A stretch of DNA of 64,000 nt from Ascarosepion bandense (GCA_037127315.1 JBBBDQ010000443.1:1305001-1369000), one strand, 5' to 3'. Positions 56,101-61,049 are shown, counted from the first letter of the stretch. Notes: generated from the sequence alone by a model not told the origin. A program made the numbers and translations.

Positions 56101-59016
56101 ATAGAGGAGAGTTCAGGGACACATTTCTTTAAGACTATGGTTGGGATTCCGTCACCACCGCTCGCTTTGTGAGGGTCAAGTTTTAAGATTATCTTAGAGA
56201 CAAGCGAAGGTGTAATGTGGACATCATTCAGTTGTGCCTCGGTTCTAGGTGAGAAGTCGGGTGTAAAAACTCCAGACGAGTCCAGACTCGTATTGTTCGA
56301 GAATCTGCGGGCAAAACATTCAGCCTTATCTGCTGGGGAGGTGAGGACCTCAAATTTGTTGATTAGCGGGGGTATTGTGGACTTGCTCTTGTTAAGTACT
56401 CTTTTACAGAGTCGCCAGTAGTCTTTAGAGCCGAATTTAGAGCATGCTAGGCGTTGCTTTATTCTGGCAGCAAACAACATCTTAGCTTCGTTAAGTATCC
56501 TTTTACACTTATTACGAGCTGAAGTGAAAAGGCGCCTGTTTTGTTCCGACGCATAGTTACGATAAAGTCGGAAGAAATGATTCCGGTGGGCAATGGCAGC
56601 CGAACAAGCGGGTGAGAACCATGGAGACGAATGAGATTTAAGCTGGAATTTCCTAGCTGGGATGAAGGCATCGATGCCAGCCTTAACCCAGGAGGAGACC
56701 TCGGATGCACATTCTTCGATGGGAAGACTAAAGACGTTGTTCCAAGGGATGTCACAGAGGAAGTCTCGGAACGAATCCCAGTCTGCTCTTTGATAGCAGT
56801 ATGATATTCTACTTGTCTGTGTTTCATGGGTCGGGCGGGAGTGGAGTGAAATATTGACGGACACTACAGTGTGGTCAGAGTTTCCAAGTGGGCAGAGTTG
56901 TTTGGTAGTGCAAGAGTCTGGGATGGAAGTGAAGCAGAGGTCTAGAAGTGAGTTCCTTCCGTTAGGGTTGTCGGAGAAACGCGTGGGGAAGTCCACTACT
57001 TGCGTAAGGGATTGGGTGATTGAAAAGTTCATGGTGTGGACACCAGCAGGGTCAGTGACAGCGTTCTTCAGCCACTTGGTGTGGTGGGCGTTAAAGTCAC
57101 CAAACACGAATACATGGGCAGAGGGATGGGTAGAAATGGCTGTCAATATTGTCAGAAATGATGTCAAGTAACGAACAGTCAGGGGAGGAAGGAGAGCGGT
57201 ACAGAAAGAAGAGATAGCTAATCGAGCTGAGAAGTGAGAGGCGGAAGCACATGAAAGAATGATCTGGGGATTCAAAAGATGACACCCTAGCTAAGGGAAG
57301 GTGTTCGCTGACATAGACACCAAGCCCATGCATATGAACATTGGAGTCCTTCCTGAAGAGGGGAAGGTAGCCAGGAACGCAGAACTCAGATGTGGGGATA
57401 AAAGGGTTAAGATTAGTTTCACATAGGGCTAATATATCAGGTGAGTTATTATGGAGGAAAGAATCTACGCTGGGGAAGTTGGTGCGGATGCCGCGTATGT
57501 TAGTGAAAGAGATGCAGACAGGTTTGGGCGTTTTCAAGTGAGCTGGTTTAGTTATGTTATTATGTTTGCTTTTTTCCATAGTAATTCATTTAAGGAGTGG
57601 TCTTAGAATAGAATCAGTCGGTCAATCATTTGCAACTTGTGAAGGATGGAGACTGGCGCGGCCTACAACATAATGTGGCCTCGGGGTTGCCCACCGAACG
57701 TTCATGCAGGGACGCCCGTCCATGCGCGATATGGCACTACAAGAACCCCGGTATTATTCAACTGTTGATCAGAGCAGCCTCTCAAGACGCTACGCAAGAG
57801 TTCGGGCTCCTAACTACCAGTCGGAAGCAGCAACCAGGAAACTGCCAACCCGGTACCCTCAGAATGTAAAGACGTTGCCACCATACTCCGTAACTGCAAA
57901 GAGCTTCCAGCTGAACTAACACCAAGACCAGAGAAAGGGGATGAACCCCTTCCTAAACAAGAAACAAGGTGATCACCTCTAAACTCATTCAAAAGAAGGG
58001 GGTGGAGTGTGAGACCGGGCGATAGTAGAAACTATCTACTCCAATTAAAAAAAAAACAAGGAAAAAGTGACTGAGGCTTACAAAGTTTTAACTTAGTAAA
58101 AGTTGAAAATACCCTTGAATAGCAAAATTATTTACACAAATTAAGTGACGAAAAAAAAAAATCAAAGACGACCAAAAGACGAAAAATAAATAAATAAATA
58201 AATAAAATAATTTCCAAGAAATTTCACAAAAACAGACTGAAAAATGGACTGAATCCCGGTTGACTTACCACAAGCAGCTAACACTGTAAAGTTGATTTAA
58301 TTCAATTTCTGAAGACAAAAATACAAATTAAACCGTTTTTTACAGAATATAGTCGAGTTATGTTGCTTGCGTTCGCTTGCCAACTTTATTTAAACTAAAA
58401 TCTCTTTGGTAAATTTTTCGATGTTTTTTCAGCACTGATGGTAGCAGTTTTCTTTTGTTTCTATGGGAAGAATTTTTTCTTAGCTTACTTCCCAGTCAAC
58501 CACCCCTTCCCCACTTTTTTCATTTTTTTCCCCTTTTTTCCTTTTCCTTTCTCTTTTTTCTTTTTCCTTTCATTCCCCCTACCACTTATTCCCCTGACAT
58601 GGCTAAATTTCAACTTTGAAACTCTCAACTCAGATAAGAGGGAAGGGGATGTCTTCTAATATGAGACATAGGTATTTGTCTGCTTCCCTGTTTACTTCTT
58701 TAATTCCCGAATTATTAATCCCACCCCATTTTATTTTCCTGTAGATGGATGTCTTTTTTTGGACTTTTACTGATATAAAATCTTTTGTCATTTGAATTTG
58801 ATTAAATAAAATTTTTGTCTCACCGTTGCTGAAGAAGCGAGGATGTTCTCGTAGAAATGGCTATTTAACAGATTTAAACGTTGAAATTTTTGTTTTATTT
58901 TTATATTTGGCTCTGTAATTAGAATATAATATTTGCATCGAGCCCTCCACTTTGATCAATTATAATATTAATGAAATTAATATTAATTAGGATTGTTTTT
59001 TTGGGATTAAAAATAT

Positions 59017-59066
<50 letters not shown>

Positions 59067-59273
59067 ATAGTCTGTATTATAATAGAGATGATAATCTATC
59101 ATCATCATCATTATTATTAATTTATGAACAGATTGAATAAAGAGCGTGTATAAAACGTCTGTAAATCGCTCTTACATGTATCCAATATTGTAGCCTTTAC
59201 AGACGTTTTCCAAAGCTGGCTTTAAAATTTAACGGATAAATTGACACGTCAATAAAAACAAAATTTAAAAATT

Positions 59274-59326
<53 letters not shown>

Positions 59327-60548
59327 GTGTGTGTGTGTGTGTGTATTCATCTGTACCTGTGTCTGTATACCACTACATGTTTGTATGTGTATATACCAGT
59401 CTATTTGTCCATATGTGGATGTCTATAGATTTGTATATGTATGCGTCCATGTCTTTTTCTGGTTTAATATATAACTTTATAATAATCTAAATTTAATGCT
59501 TTGTTAAGCTTAAAATTTGCAATACAAAAAAAGTAAATTAAAGCTAATAGTGGATTAATAATGCTGATCTCTATTTTCACTGCCATAATACCTGTTCACG
59601 GAACTTTATTTAGGGTCAAGTCTTCCTACTGGGTGGTGGGGGTACAGAACGTGAACATCACATACCTTATCTTTGACTCATGATACTTATCAGCAACACC
59701 TCTACATCAGATACCACAACTTTGCACATAACATTGTTTTTTATCAATAGTTATTTTAGGAAATGTGTCTTATGGCACCAATTACCCTACCAATTTCCCC
59801 AAATCCCTAATTACGAATTTAATGCTTTAAAAAGAATTCAATAGATTTCTTTTAATGTCTACTTCAACTCTATACTTTTAATGTCTCTGCCTGAATTCTG
59901 AATATTTTTTTTTCCTCTATAGGAGTAGATAGGTTTGTCTATTGTCCGGTTTACACTCCTCTCCAGTCTTTTGAACAGAAGTAGAGGTTTATCGCTTGTT
60001 TTTTGTTCCTTCGGTAGATTTTTTTCATTCTTTTTTCATTCCCAGTCTCCTCTTACATCTTAGCAGCAGTATCACCTTGCTTGGGTTGAATTGATTTTTT
60101 TTGTTTTTAAATTACCAATTATTAAAATTTAAGCAGGTATTGAGGAAGTGTTGTTGTTTTTTTTTTAAAACTTTGGTAGGACAGTCGTTTAGTGAAGAGT
60201 AACTCTTAAATATATCTTTCTTCTTACCAGCTGACATCCAAGACTTTATTGGGAAATGGTAAAAGTCCAAAATCAGGTCATACCAATATTGATACCCCTT
60301 CTCCCTCTCCCTCTCTCTCAAATGTTAACTCCTTTCAGTCTCTTGCCACTCCATACTCTCAATATTCTCAGTCTGCAGTGATGCTATTGACATGCCCGAT
60401 TCTGCAGATGTCGACTTTTCTTTTTCAGAATGGCTGATGACATGAGACATTTACTGACACTTAGCAGTCAGCAGCCGAAACCTTTTATTTTGGTCGGTTC
60501 TGAACTCAGTGCTTTGGCAGCTTATTTTTATGCTCAAATGCATGAACA
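31048..60548 (+). CDS. Alpha/beta-hydrolase-fold protein, six exons, partial; nucleophile serine replaced
   Basis: Joining 31048-31192, 36161-36229, 39591-39667, 47766-47816, 53299-53372 and 60429-60548 gives one uninterrupted frame of 178 codons plus 2 nt. All introns have GT-AG ends, and phases (1, 1, 0, 0, 2) match at every junction. In order the protein has a basic start, one hydrophobic segment (WKIVVVILVAPPFLNYA, residues about 18-34), a strand leading into DIGWGQKLFMMCRGEGPPT, the oxyanion-loop region VILDAPTGMSSDVW, TRVCIYDRAGLGYSDRP, and a region before the elbow (FTVERMADDMRHLL). These are the expected N-terminal half of the Abhydrolase_1/6 fold. The elbow reads LVGSELSA, where active members have LVGHSLGG, so the nucleophile position is Glu (codon 60502-60504). 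The acid and histidine lie beyond the window. An ATG at 31042 is in frame but overlaps the acceptor site, so the start may be there or in an upstream exon. Likely a membrane-anchored protein. Enzyme activity is doubtful and the substrate is unknown. Confidence 0.85.
31337..31645 (+). repeat. tRNA-derived SINE, + copy with clear box A and box B
   Basis: Box A-like TGGTGCAGTGG at 31347-31357 and box B-like GTTCAAATTCC at 31391-31401, then the shared body, the hairpin CATGTCTC-TTTC-GAGACATG at 31582-31601, and the end ACTGACTGACTG. This is a good reference copy for the family. Confidence 0.9.
31813..32122 (-). repeat. tRNA-derived SINE, - copy
   Basis: Full-length but more diverged. Hairpin CATGTCTT-GAAA-GAGACATG at about 31856. 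The tRNA-like head is near 32085-32122 with a poly-T run where the box B/box A spacer lies. Confidence 0.82.
32127..32957 (+). mobile_element. Helitron-like non-autonomous element, copy 2
   Basis: Begins near TCTAAATCTAAATCTAAAC and contains a long (TG)n/TGTC stretch (32166-32292) and GGCTGAACCGATTTTCTTG. A second internal start-like sequence, AAAAGGCAAGATGTTTGTGT, lies near 32571. It ends with hairpin CCCA-8 nt-TGGG (32930-32945), 8 nt, then CTAG at 32954-32957 followed by T. It is the longest of the three copies and carries a segment missing from copy 1 (about 32610-32780). Confidence 0.6.
33125..33562. repeat. Long palindromic (fold-back) element
   Basis: The left arm 33125-33297 and right arm 33387-33562 are imperfect reverse complements. 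Matching pairs include ACTAAAACAAGATGC / ATTTTGTTTTAGT, TGACATATAAAATATGTTA / TAACATATTTTATGTATCA and GCTACCGAGTTTAAA / TTTAAACTCGGTAGC. The loop is about 90 bp. No ORF. It could be a fold-back MITE or an inverted duplication. Confidence 0.7.
33757..33900 (+). repeat. Repeat C fragment
   Basis: GGGTCCTGGGTATGACAGTA, ACTGCATCCGGTAGA, then A/T-rich internal units and AGAAGATATCTTCAGTTTTC, as in the other C copies. Confidence 0.6.
34012..34905 (-). repeat. 79-bp tandem array made from the repeat C tail
   Basis: Units starting TATCAACTCCTTATGGGTCA at 34012, 34091, 34170 and onward, about eleven or twelve in all, with the rightmost ones most diverged. The reverse complement of a unit (TGACCCATAAGGAGTTGATA, then CTAAACAATCAAATCAAATC) is the 3' end of repeat C (compare 35930-35970). 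A reverse repeat C body lies at 35020-35190, so this is one C copy whose 3' end has been amplified. Confidence 0.8.
35020..35190 (-). repeat. Repeat C body, - copy
   Basis: The reverse complement matches the C sequence: AGCTGGGACC-like start at AGCTAGGACCTTAACAATGC, GGTCAGGGTGTACTTGGGAA and AACAGCAATTAAGAGCTGGT. Confidence 0.65.
35478..35970 (+). repeat. Repeat C, + copy with 3' end
   Basis: AAAGGCAGCAAGGCCTCCTA, GTAGCA-type ATAGCACTTGTTAGGGTCCC, several ATACATTTTTGAAGGAAAAA internal units, and the end GGCATTAAATAACTCGCAGA, then TATACTGTTAAACAAAACTC. Confidence 0.75.
36161..36229 (+). CDS. Hydrolase gene, second recognised exon
   Basis: Acceptor TTGTTTTCAG, donor GTCAGT. Encodes QMYDIGWGQKLFMMCRGEGP and PT, the first beta strands of the fold. 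69 nt, phase 1 at both ends. Confidence 0.88.
36241..36910. other. Intronic; nothing recognised
   Basis: Contains a two-copy 24-bp repeat (GTGGGCAATAAAGTTTACAT at about 36437 and 36461). The 61-residue frame at 36658-36843 has no supporting feature. Confidence 0.45.
36918..37551 (-). mobile_element. Internally deleted pogo-like element with triplicated transposase tail
   Basis: Three tandem units of about 160 bp (about 36980-37140, 37140-37300, 37300-37458) each encode, on the - strand, an acidic tail: GSEDHLLYMTDSS, then a DDTLEKL-like stretch and SSNEFWGFENE. This is the counterpart of DNEFYGFEDE at the end of the pogo-like gene at 15370-15745. The right border reads, in reverse complement, TTACCATAATTTCGGGCCTA, then CAAGACACAC, resembling pogo-type ends; the left border near ATACCATACATCTTTCATTG is less certain. 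Confidence 0.55.
37560..38515. other. Intronic; nothing recognised
   Basis: AT-rich DNA. Frames at 38129-38380 on both strands have no recognisable domain. Confidence 0.4.
38520..38716 (-). mobile_element. B element, - copy
   Basis: Poly-T, CATATCACCCCGAGAAAGGC, GAGGGCTACATAGGAGTG, AAAGCCGGAAACCACATCCT, and a leader ending GGGCGATAGTTTAGTCTATA. Confidence 0.82.
38717..38950 (+). pseudogene. mariner-like transposase C-terminal fragment
   Basis: EKIVVLLHDNAKPQRAKKNK reads at about 38750-38810 and matches the 'LLHDNARPH' motif around the second catalytic Asp of mariner transposases. After a frame change, PHPHPCAPNLAPTDYYL-like text matches 'PHPPYSPDLAPTDYHLF', followed by NTFMGKT. It is short, frame-broken and inactive. 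Confidence 0.72.
39015..39322. repeat. 29-bp minisatellite, 11 units
   Basis: Unit GAAGAGTTGCCTGACACCCG plus ATTCGGATT, starting at 39015 with period 29. The right-hand units (39131 onward) are nearly identical, while the first four are diverged (for example GAATAGAAAAGTTGCTTGAC). Because 29 is not a multiple of 3, all three - strand frames run through it as open, giving repeat peptides of no evident function. It lies 270 bp before an exon. Confidence 0.9.
39591..39667 (+). CDS. Hydrolase gene, third recognised exon
   Basis: Acceptor TAAATTTCAG, donor GTAAGT. Encodes ILDAPTGMSSDVWSLVWPKI and SNVTR, including the region that forms the oxyanion hole in active relatives. It ends in phase 0. Confidence 0.9.
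39998..40560 (+). repeat. Dispersed repeat E, with internal duplication
   Basis: GTCTGTATGTCTGTCTGTCA, AAGATATCTCAAGCC, GGTGAAACTTTCAGGGATGA and GGAATAAAGTTTCTGGGTTA are shared with 53425-53830. The last part (AGTTCATTGCAGTTATTCTT, TCATTTTAATAATCATCTCT) is present twice, about 130 bp apart. Class unknown. Confidence 0.6.
40782..41293 (+). repeat. Repeat C, full-length-looking + copy
   Basis: Begins GGTCCTGGGCATGACAGTAA, has TGCATCCGGCAGCAAGGCCT and GGTAGCACCTGTTAGGGTCC, a block of A/T-rich units and the end GGCATTAAATAACCCACAGA, then GATATGCTGTTAAACAAAAC. It is the clearest complete copy in the window. Confidence 0.8.
41408..42122 (-). mobile_element. Helitron-like non-autonomous element, copy 3 (-)
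   Basis: Read on the - strand it starts TCTAAATCTAAACTTATTTG, contains AACAGCTGAACCGATTTTCT and ends with hairpin CCCG-8 nt-CGGG (41420-41435 on +), 8 nt and CTAG at 41408-41411. It includes the long internal segment found in copy 2. Confidence 0.6.
42360..43195 (-). pseudogene. LINE 3' half, interrupted by a B element
   Basis: The same family as the LINE at 54512-58046: the 3' tail CCTTGCTTGGGGTGAAACGA (- strand), the LATRFHPL-type C-terminal coding block, then a stretch matching the 'LLDKVQRRVCNVIDTDLADRLQSLSHR' region (about 42740-42840). Similarity resumes after the B element with a block corresponding to GTATTCAATGCATGGATGAA (IHPCIEY region, 43055-43195). Broken by stops. Confidence 0.78.
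42871..43046 (-). mobile_element. B element inserted into a LINE copy
   Basis: Poly-T, ATCGTATCACCCCAAGCAAG, GGGGGCTACGTAATAGTG, and a leader ending GTGGGTGGAGTGTGAACTGG, 5'-truncated. GATAT is found on both sides (42866-42870 and 43047-43051), consistent with a target duplication from retrotransposition into the LINE. Confidence 0.8.
43196..43469. other. Intronic AT-rich spacer
   Basis: No exon or element recognised. Confidence 0.4.
43470..43925. repeat. Repeat D, reverse and forward copies facing each other
   Basis: 43470-43610 reads in reverse (CATATTCACAACATTTTGGC, then TTCAACCTTCTTCAGGTGAT) and 43790-43920 in forward (CACCTGAAGAAGGTCTGAAC, ATACAATGGCCGAAACGTTG, TGAATATGACAATAAAAATA). 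Between them, GAATTGTGAGTTCAATACC could be a worn box B, hinting at a tRNA-derived origin, but box A is unclear. Confidence 0.5.
44310..44515 (+). repeat. Repeat D copy
   Basis: ATACCTCATCTCAGAAATAA, GAAGAAGGCAAGAGTGTACA and CGACTGAAACATTGTGAATA are followed by ACAAAGATGAGGGCAACAGT and ACAATGTAAATAATGTAAAT. Confidence 0.5.
44516..44920 (-). pseudogene. LINE 3' fragment
   Basis: - strand frame 44581-44850: a CKHKFNFISFFSRTSRLWIS block and LPFTCFLDSYNLQEFKCKVH match the LINE C-terminus. The 3' tail AATGCCTTGCTTGGGGCAAT lies at the left end. It is 5'-truncated just beyond the ARATRLATR-equivalent region and followed by another D copy. Confidence 0.8.
44925..45015 (+). repeat. Repeat D copy
   Basis: ATACCTCATCTCATAAATAT, CCTAAAGAAGACCGGACTGT, TGCTGCCGAAATGTCATGAA. 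Confidence 0.5.
45120..45470 (+). pseudogene. mariner-like transposase N-terminal fragment
   Basis: EFRVLIKHDFLMQKI reads at about 45133-45190. Then, in a shifted frame, NTVQAKQWLNM, YSDSTPLETTVKMSYVDFKC, NDAECSGCPKSAVILENTKK and KLMLREIAGV correspond in order to the helix-turn-helix half of mariner transposases (the 'FLMGKNTVEAKAWLDKHYGDSAP...GRPKEV...LKLSEIA' arrangement). Frameshifts and stops make it inactive, and the catalytic DD34D part is absent. Confidence 0.75.
45505..46030 (-). pseudogene. LINE 3' fragment
   Basis: The 3' tail reads CTGCCTTGCTTGGGATAAAA (- strand). The coding part resembles the TRSHPF/SNSFF/RLWNSLP region, then LAACFQSLSHRLDVTSLCLF (- frame 45805-46029) preceded by VKIQRRICNIIDPNLA. 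The copy stops in the 'GAPAVLL' region. Confidence 0.82.
46031..47765. other. Intronic; no gene recognised
   Basis: The 106-residue + frame (46457-46777) and the - frame (46633-46857) have no recognisable domain. (GA)n lies at about 47143-47157. 47010-47200 contains GGGAAGACAGGTTGGAAAGA-like purine-rich text of unknown origin. Confidence 0.4.
47766..47816 (+). CDS. Hydrolase gene, fourth recognised exon
   Basis: Acceptor TTTTATTTCAG, donor GTATGT. Only 51 nt, encoding VCIYDRAGLGYSDRPKE, the D-R-x-G-x-G-x-S-D signature typical of this hydrolase superfamily. Phase 0 at both ends. Confidence 0.92.
48115..48870 (+). pseudogene. RTE-like LINE fragment, the longest RTE C-terminus in the window
   Basis: Starts with QKVAEGSDEKGLQINCKKTE-like text, then CMVISKKSS, QKFEYLGSVLTEDRKCGTEI, a frame change, ECWTISSKMKEKLEASEMWF and YRRILRISWI. 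After a further shift come RKRHLKFLGHAMRKEGLENL and a W-K-A-M-T-A-Y-V-L-K-G-like end. The order matches RTE-type ORFs after the YADD core. Several frameshifts and stops. Confidence 0.8.
48871..49071. other. Intronic AT-rich spacer
   Basis: Nothing recognised. Confidence 0.4.
49072..49294. mobile_element. piggyBac-like MITE with TTAA target sites
   Basis: TTAA at 49068-49071 and 49295-49298 flank a 223-bp element. Its ends CCCATTTTAACCCAGTGTTC and (reverse complement of the right end) CCCATTTTAACCCAGTGTCC match over 23 bp with one mismatch. CCC starts next to TTAA are the piggyBac signature. A small inner hairpin TGTCCTCA-AA-TGAGGACA sits at the right end. No ORF. Confidence 0.85.
49300..49890. 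other. Intronic AT-rich and poly-A-rich DNA
   Basis: 49510-49640 is A/T low-complexity. No gene recognised. Confidence 0.45.
49895..50140 (-). repeat. Second tRNA-related SINE or tRNA-like sequence
   Basis: On the - strand a tRNA-like order is visible: TAACTTAGTTGGTTAGAG (box A, 50045-50056 on +), then GCAGGTTCAAATCTTGC (box B with a pairing T stem, 49985-49995). The acceptor stem pairs at only about 5 of 7 positions and the anticodon arm is too long, so this is a SINE head or pseudo-tRNA, not a working tRNA. It is unlike the main SINE family. Confidence 0.5.
50347..51030 (+). mobile_element. B element with a four-monomer leader array (+)
   Basis: AATTGGAGTAGATAGACTAA starts monomers near 50390, 50538, 50688 and 50837 (spacing 148-150 bp), preceded by part of another. 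The last is joined to the tail TACGTAGCCCCCTGCGCTTC, then TTGCTTGGGGTGATATGATT and an A-rich end. Confidence 0.85.
51252..51835 (-). mobile_element. B element with a multi-monomer leader array (-)
   Basis: Poly-T and the tail (ATCATATCACCCCAAGCAAG) are followed by three full leader monomers ending ATCTATCTACTCCAATT near 51460, 51608 and 51750, and a fourth partial one to 51835. A 129-residue - frame runs through it because two monomers keep frame. It faces the + array at 50347-51030 tail to tail. Confidence 0.85.
51838..52055 (-). pseudogene. LINE C-terminal fragment
   Basis: Nucleotide similarity to the 54780-55010 part of the LINE (CAGTAAAACAATGAGACCTA, TTGCCAATCTAGTAGTATGA, ATTTATAGAAAAGACCGAGA), corresponding to the HPFTV, ATRLA and YKYFHG regions. 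Confidence 0.65.
52085..52400 (-). pseudogene. Fragment of another LINE, C-terminal region
   Basis: On the - strand, MYSQLKWLSLRYKDKLKSNL and LAVTVPHTNFE, then VALDRNNW. This resembles the 'Y.EL..G.R..GGQKKRYKD.LK..L' region near the end of many LINE RT ORFs. Broken by stops. Confidence 0.5.
52780..53160 (-). pseudogene. RTE-like reverse-transcriptase core fragment
   Basis: On the - strand, QHQQDIINVYTNFKKGFDYK, then WDEAWWDTIKKYDIGHKD, corresponds to the 'LYHVFIDFKKAFDRVWHEALW' segment around the first catalytic Asp of RT, here Asp to Asn. Upstream text fits the 'E.IFNFR' block. Inactive. Confidence 0.62.
53299..53372 (+). CDS. Hydrolase gene, fifth recognised exon
   Basis: Acceptor AATATTTCAG, donor GTTATT (a weak donor). 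Encodes NFTANDGAEGKSNYRNRWQP and FTVE plus two bases of an Arg codon. The loop-rich sequence lies between the D-R-A-G motif and the elbow. Confidence 0.85.
53425..53830 (+). repeat. Dispersed repeat E, second copy
   Basis: GTCTGTCTGTCTGGGTCAAG, ATCTCAAGACCTGCTGGATG, GATGAAACTTTCAGAGATGA, GGGATAAAGTTTCTGGGTTA and TTCATTGCAATTATTCTCAT match 39998-40385. It starts 50 bp after the fifth exon. Confidence 0.6.
53947..54246 (-). repeat. tRNA-derived SINE, - copy
   Basis: CAGTCAGTTAAGTGCTATAC, hairpin CATGTCTCGAAAGAGACATG and a tRNA-like head ending near ATCCACTGCACCACAAGC. Well preserved. Confidence 0.88.
54702..57275 (-). CDS. LINE ORF, rest of endonuclease plus reverse transcriptase
   Basis: 857 codons in the frame one base offset from the EN start. 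The first 35 or so residues are probably shadow reading. VFVFGDFNAHHTKW (about residue 54) and LGNSDHTVVSV (about residue 131) complete the APE endonuclease. RT blocks follow: IVPIFKNTGEPSDPANYCPI, QYGFRFTRSTADML, VALDISKAFDRVWHAGLL (catalytic Asp, about residue 500), GVPQGSILGPTLFLIYINDL and GLYADDTTVYSR (YADD at 55503-55514, about residue 588). After RT comes a region with CIEYCCHIWSGAP and SLSHRRDVASLCLFYKYFHG and no RNase H. All catalytic residues are present, so apart from the frameshift it looks recently active. The final residues (YSTATISRSLNV) look shifted compared with SYNLQEFKC in the fragments. Confidence 0.9.
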   Translation of the reverse strand: MNPQIILSCASASHFSARLAISSFCTALLPPLTVRYLTSFLTILTAISTHPSAHVFVFGDFNAHHTKWLKNAVTDPAGVHTMNFSITQSLTQVVDFPTRFSDNPNGRNSLLDLCFTSIPDSCTTKQLCPLGNSDHTVVSVNISLHSRPTHETQTSRISYCYQRADWDSFRDFLCDIPWNNVFSLPIEECASEVSSWVKAGIDAFIPARKFQLKSHSSPWFSPACSAAIAHRNHFFRLYRNYASEQNRRLFTSARNKCKRILNEAKMLFAARIKQRLACSKFGSKDYWRLCKRVLNKSKSTIPPLINKFEVLTSPADKAECFARRFSNNTSLDSSGVFTPDFSPRTEAQLNDVHITPSLVSKIILKLDPHKASGGDGIPTIVLKKCVPELSSILSKLYNLCLSASCFPACWKSSSIVPIFKNTGEPSDPANYCPISLLPIFGKVFEAIINAEVVQHLTAHRLLSDKQYGFRFTRSTADMLTTITEYIYQALNRNGEARTVALDISKAFDRVWHAGLLCKLRSYGITGHLFELIQSFLSNRTMKVVLNGHASQNYHTNAGVPQGSILGPTLFLIYINDLPDSIRTQIGLYADDTTVYSRLQQKSGVGVKAKLAAEIEKDLQSILDWGKKWLVNFNASKTKLLSINHHRQSHLPPISMDQACLPESKTLRLLGLTLSADLKWNDYIESIAKSAAMKVGSLCRAWKFFPSKSILHIYKSTIHPCIEYCCHIWSGAPAVLLGLLDKVQRRVCNVIDTDLADRLQSLSHRRDVASLCLFYKYFHGFCSDELRSLVPPKYEFARDTRLATRSHPFTVKPIKCSRNFYSNSFFPRTSRLWNSLPNDCYSTATISRSLNVRSIDTS
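57097..57579 (-). CDS. LINE ORF, endonuclease N-terminal part
   Basis: 160 codons from an ATG at 57579. It shows APE-type endonuclease signatures: FTNIRGIRTNFPS near residues 27-39, ILALCETNLNP (metal-binding Glu, about residue 55), HGLGVYVSEHLP and FLYRSPSSPD. The reading leaves the EN fold near 57125-57165, where the frame of the 54702-57275 ORF takes over, so one base appears to have been gained (or two lost) in what was a single ORF. It is the first part of the retrotransposon's replication protein. Confidence 0.85.
   Translation of the reverse strand: MEKSKHNNITKPAHLKTPKPVCISFTNIRGIRTNFPSVDSFLHNNSPDILALCETNLNPFIPTSEFCVPGYLPLFRKDSNVHMHGLGVYVSEHLPLARVSSFESPDHSFMCFRLSLLSSISYLFFLYRSPSSPDCSLLDIISDNIDSHFYPSLCPCIRVW
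58047..59924. other. Intronic DNA with (TA)n microsatellites; no gene
   Basis: (TA)n lies at about 59021-59062 and (TA)n(TG)n at 59281-59343. The sequence between and before is AT-rich with pyrimidine tracts near 58510-58580. Open frames here are low-complexity translations. Confidence 0.6.
59925..60095 (+). mobile_element. B element, old diverged + copy
   Basis: GGAGTAGATAGGTTTGTCTA, TTGTCCGGTTTACACTCCTC and TTTTGAACAGAAGTAGAGGT, then TCACCTTGCTTGGGTTGAAT. More changed than the other copies. Confidence 0.65.
60429..60548 (+). CDS. Hydrolase gene, sixth recognised exon with the altered nucleophile elbow
   Basis: Acceptor CTTTTTCAG, donor GTAAGT. Encodes MADDMRHLLTLSSQQPKPFI, then LVGSELSALAAYFYAQMHE. 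The glutamate codon (60502-60504) stands at the usual catalytic serine position. It ends in phase 2, so the reading continues in an exon to the right; none was found before 64000. Confidence 0.88.
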
Positions 60549-61005
60549 GTAAGTAACTTTTTTTTTATCAAATTTGAAAAAAACTTTTTAGAAGGTACTT
60601 TAATAATTTCATGGCATGCTTTTTTCACCATTTCTTTTAAAAAGAATTTTTTTTTTCTGGCTGTCATGTTTTTGATGATGTACTTTTTTCACCATTTCTT
60701 TTTTAAAAAAATTTCTATATTTTTTATTTTTTTTATTTTTTTTTGGACTTAGTGTTTTTTTTTTCATTCACTTTATAATCAATTTTATACTTACATTTGT
60801 GCTTTCAATTTTCAAGCTTGTGTATGTATTTATAGATATGGATATCAATAAAAATGCAAATGTATATACAAGCAAGTACATGTACATATATAAATATATT
60901 ACTGGTGTTAATAAAACAGTGTTTGATGTAATAGAACAGAGCTATAAAATATATATCAATAAATGTATATTTTTTCTTATGTCAATAGCATGACTCAGTT
61001 TCATG

Positions 61006-61049
<44 letters not shown>

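Larger units (their letters stand above)
54512..58046 (-). mobile_element. Nearly complete non-LTR retrotransposon (jockey/CR1-like), antisense in intron 5
   Basis: On the - strand: leader from 58046 (AATTGGAGTAGATAGTTTCT) to about 57580, EN and RT coding to 54702, and a 3' UTR ending TGCCTTGCTTGGGGTGAGAT next to a poly-A tract (poly-T at 54489-54511 on +). About 3.5 kb. The leader shows the element's own 5' part, homologous to the B elements. Base composition is clearly GC-richer than the surroundings, fitting a young insertion. No clear target duplication was found. The family's 3' fragments recur at 11295, 42360, 44516, 45505, 51838 and 63157. Confidence 0.85.

Noticed and set aside
54942..57171. 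Several + strand frames of 65-105 residues
   Set aside because: They are antisense shadows of the LINE ORF.
59275..59490. Tyr/Ile repeat peptides
   Set aside because: Translations of a (TA)n(TG)n microsatellite.
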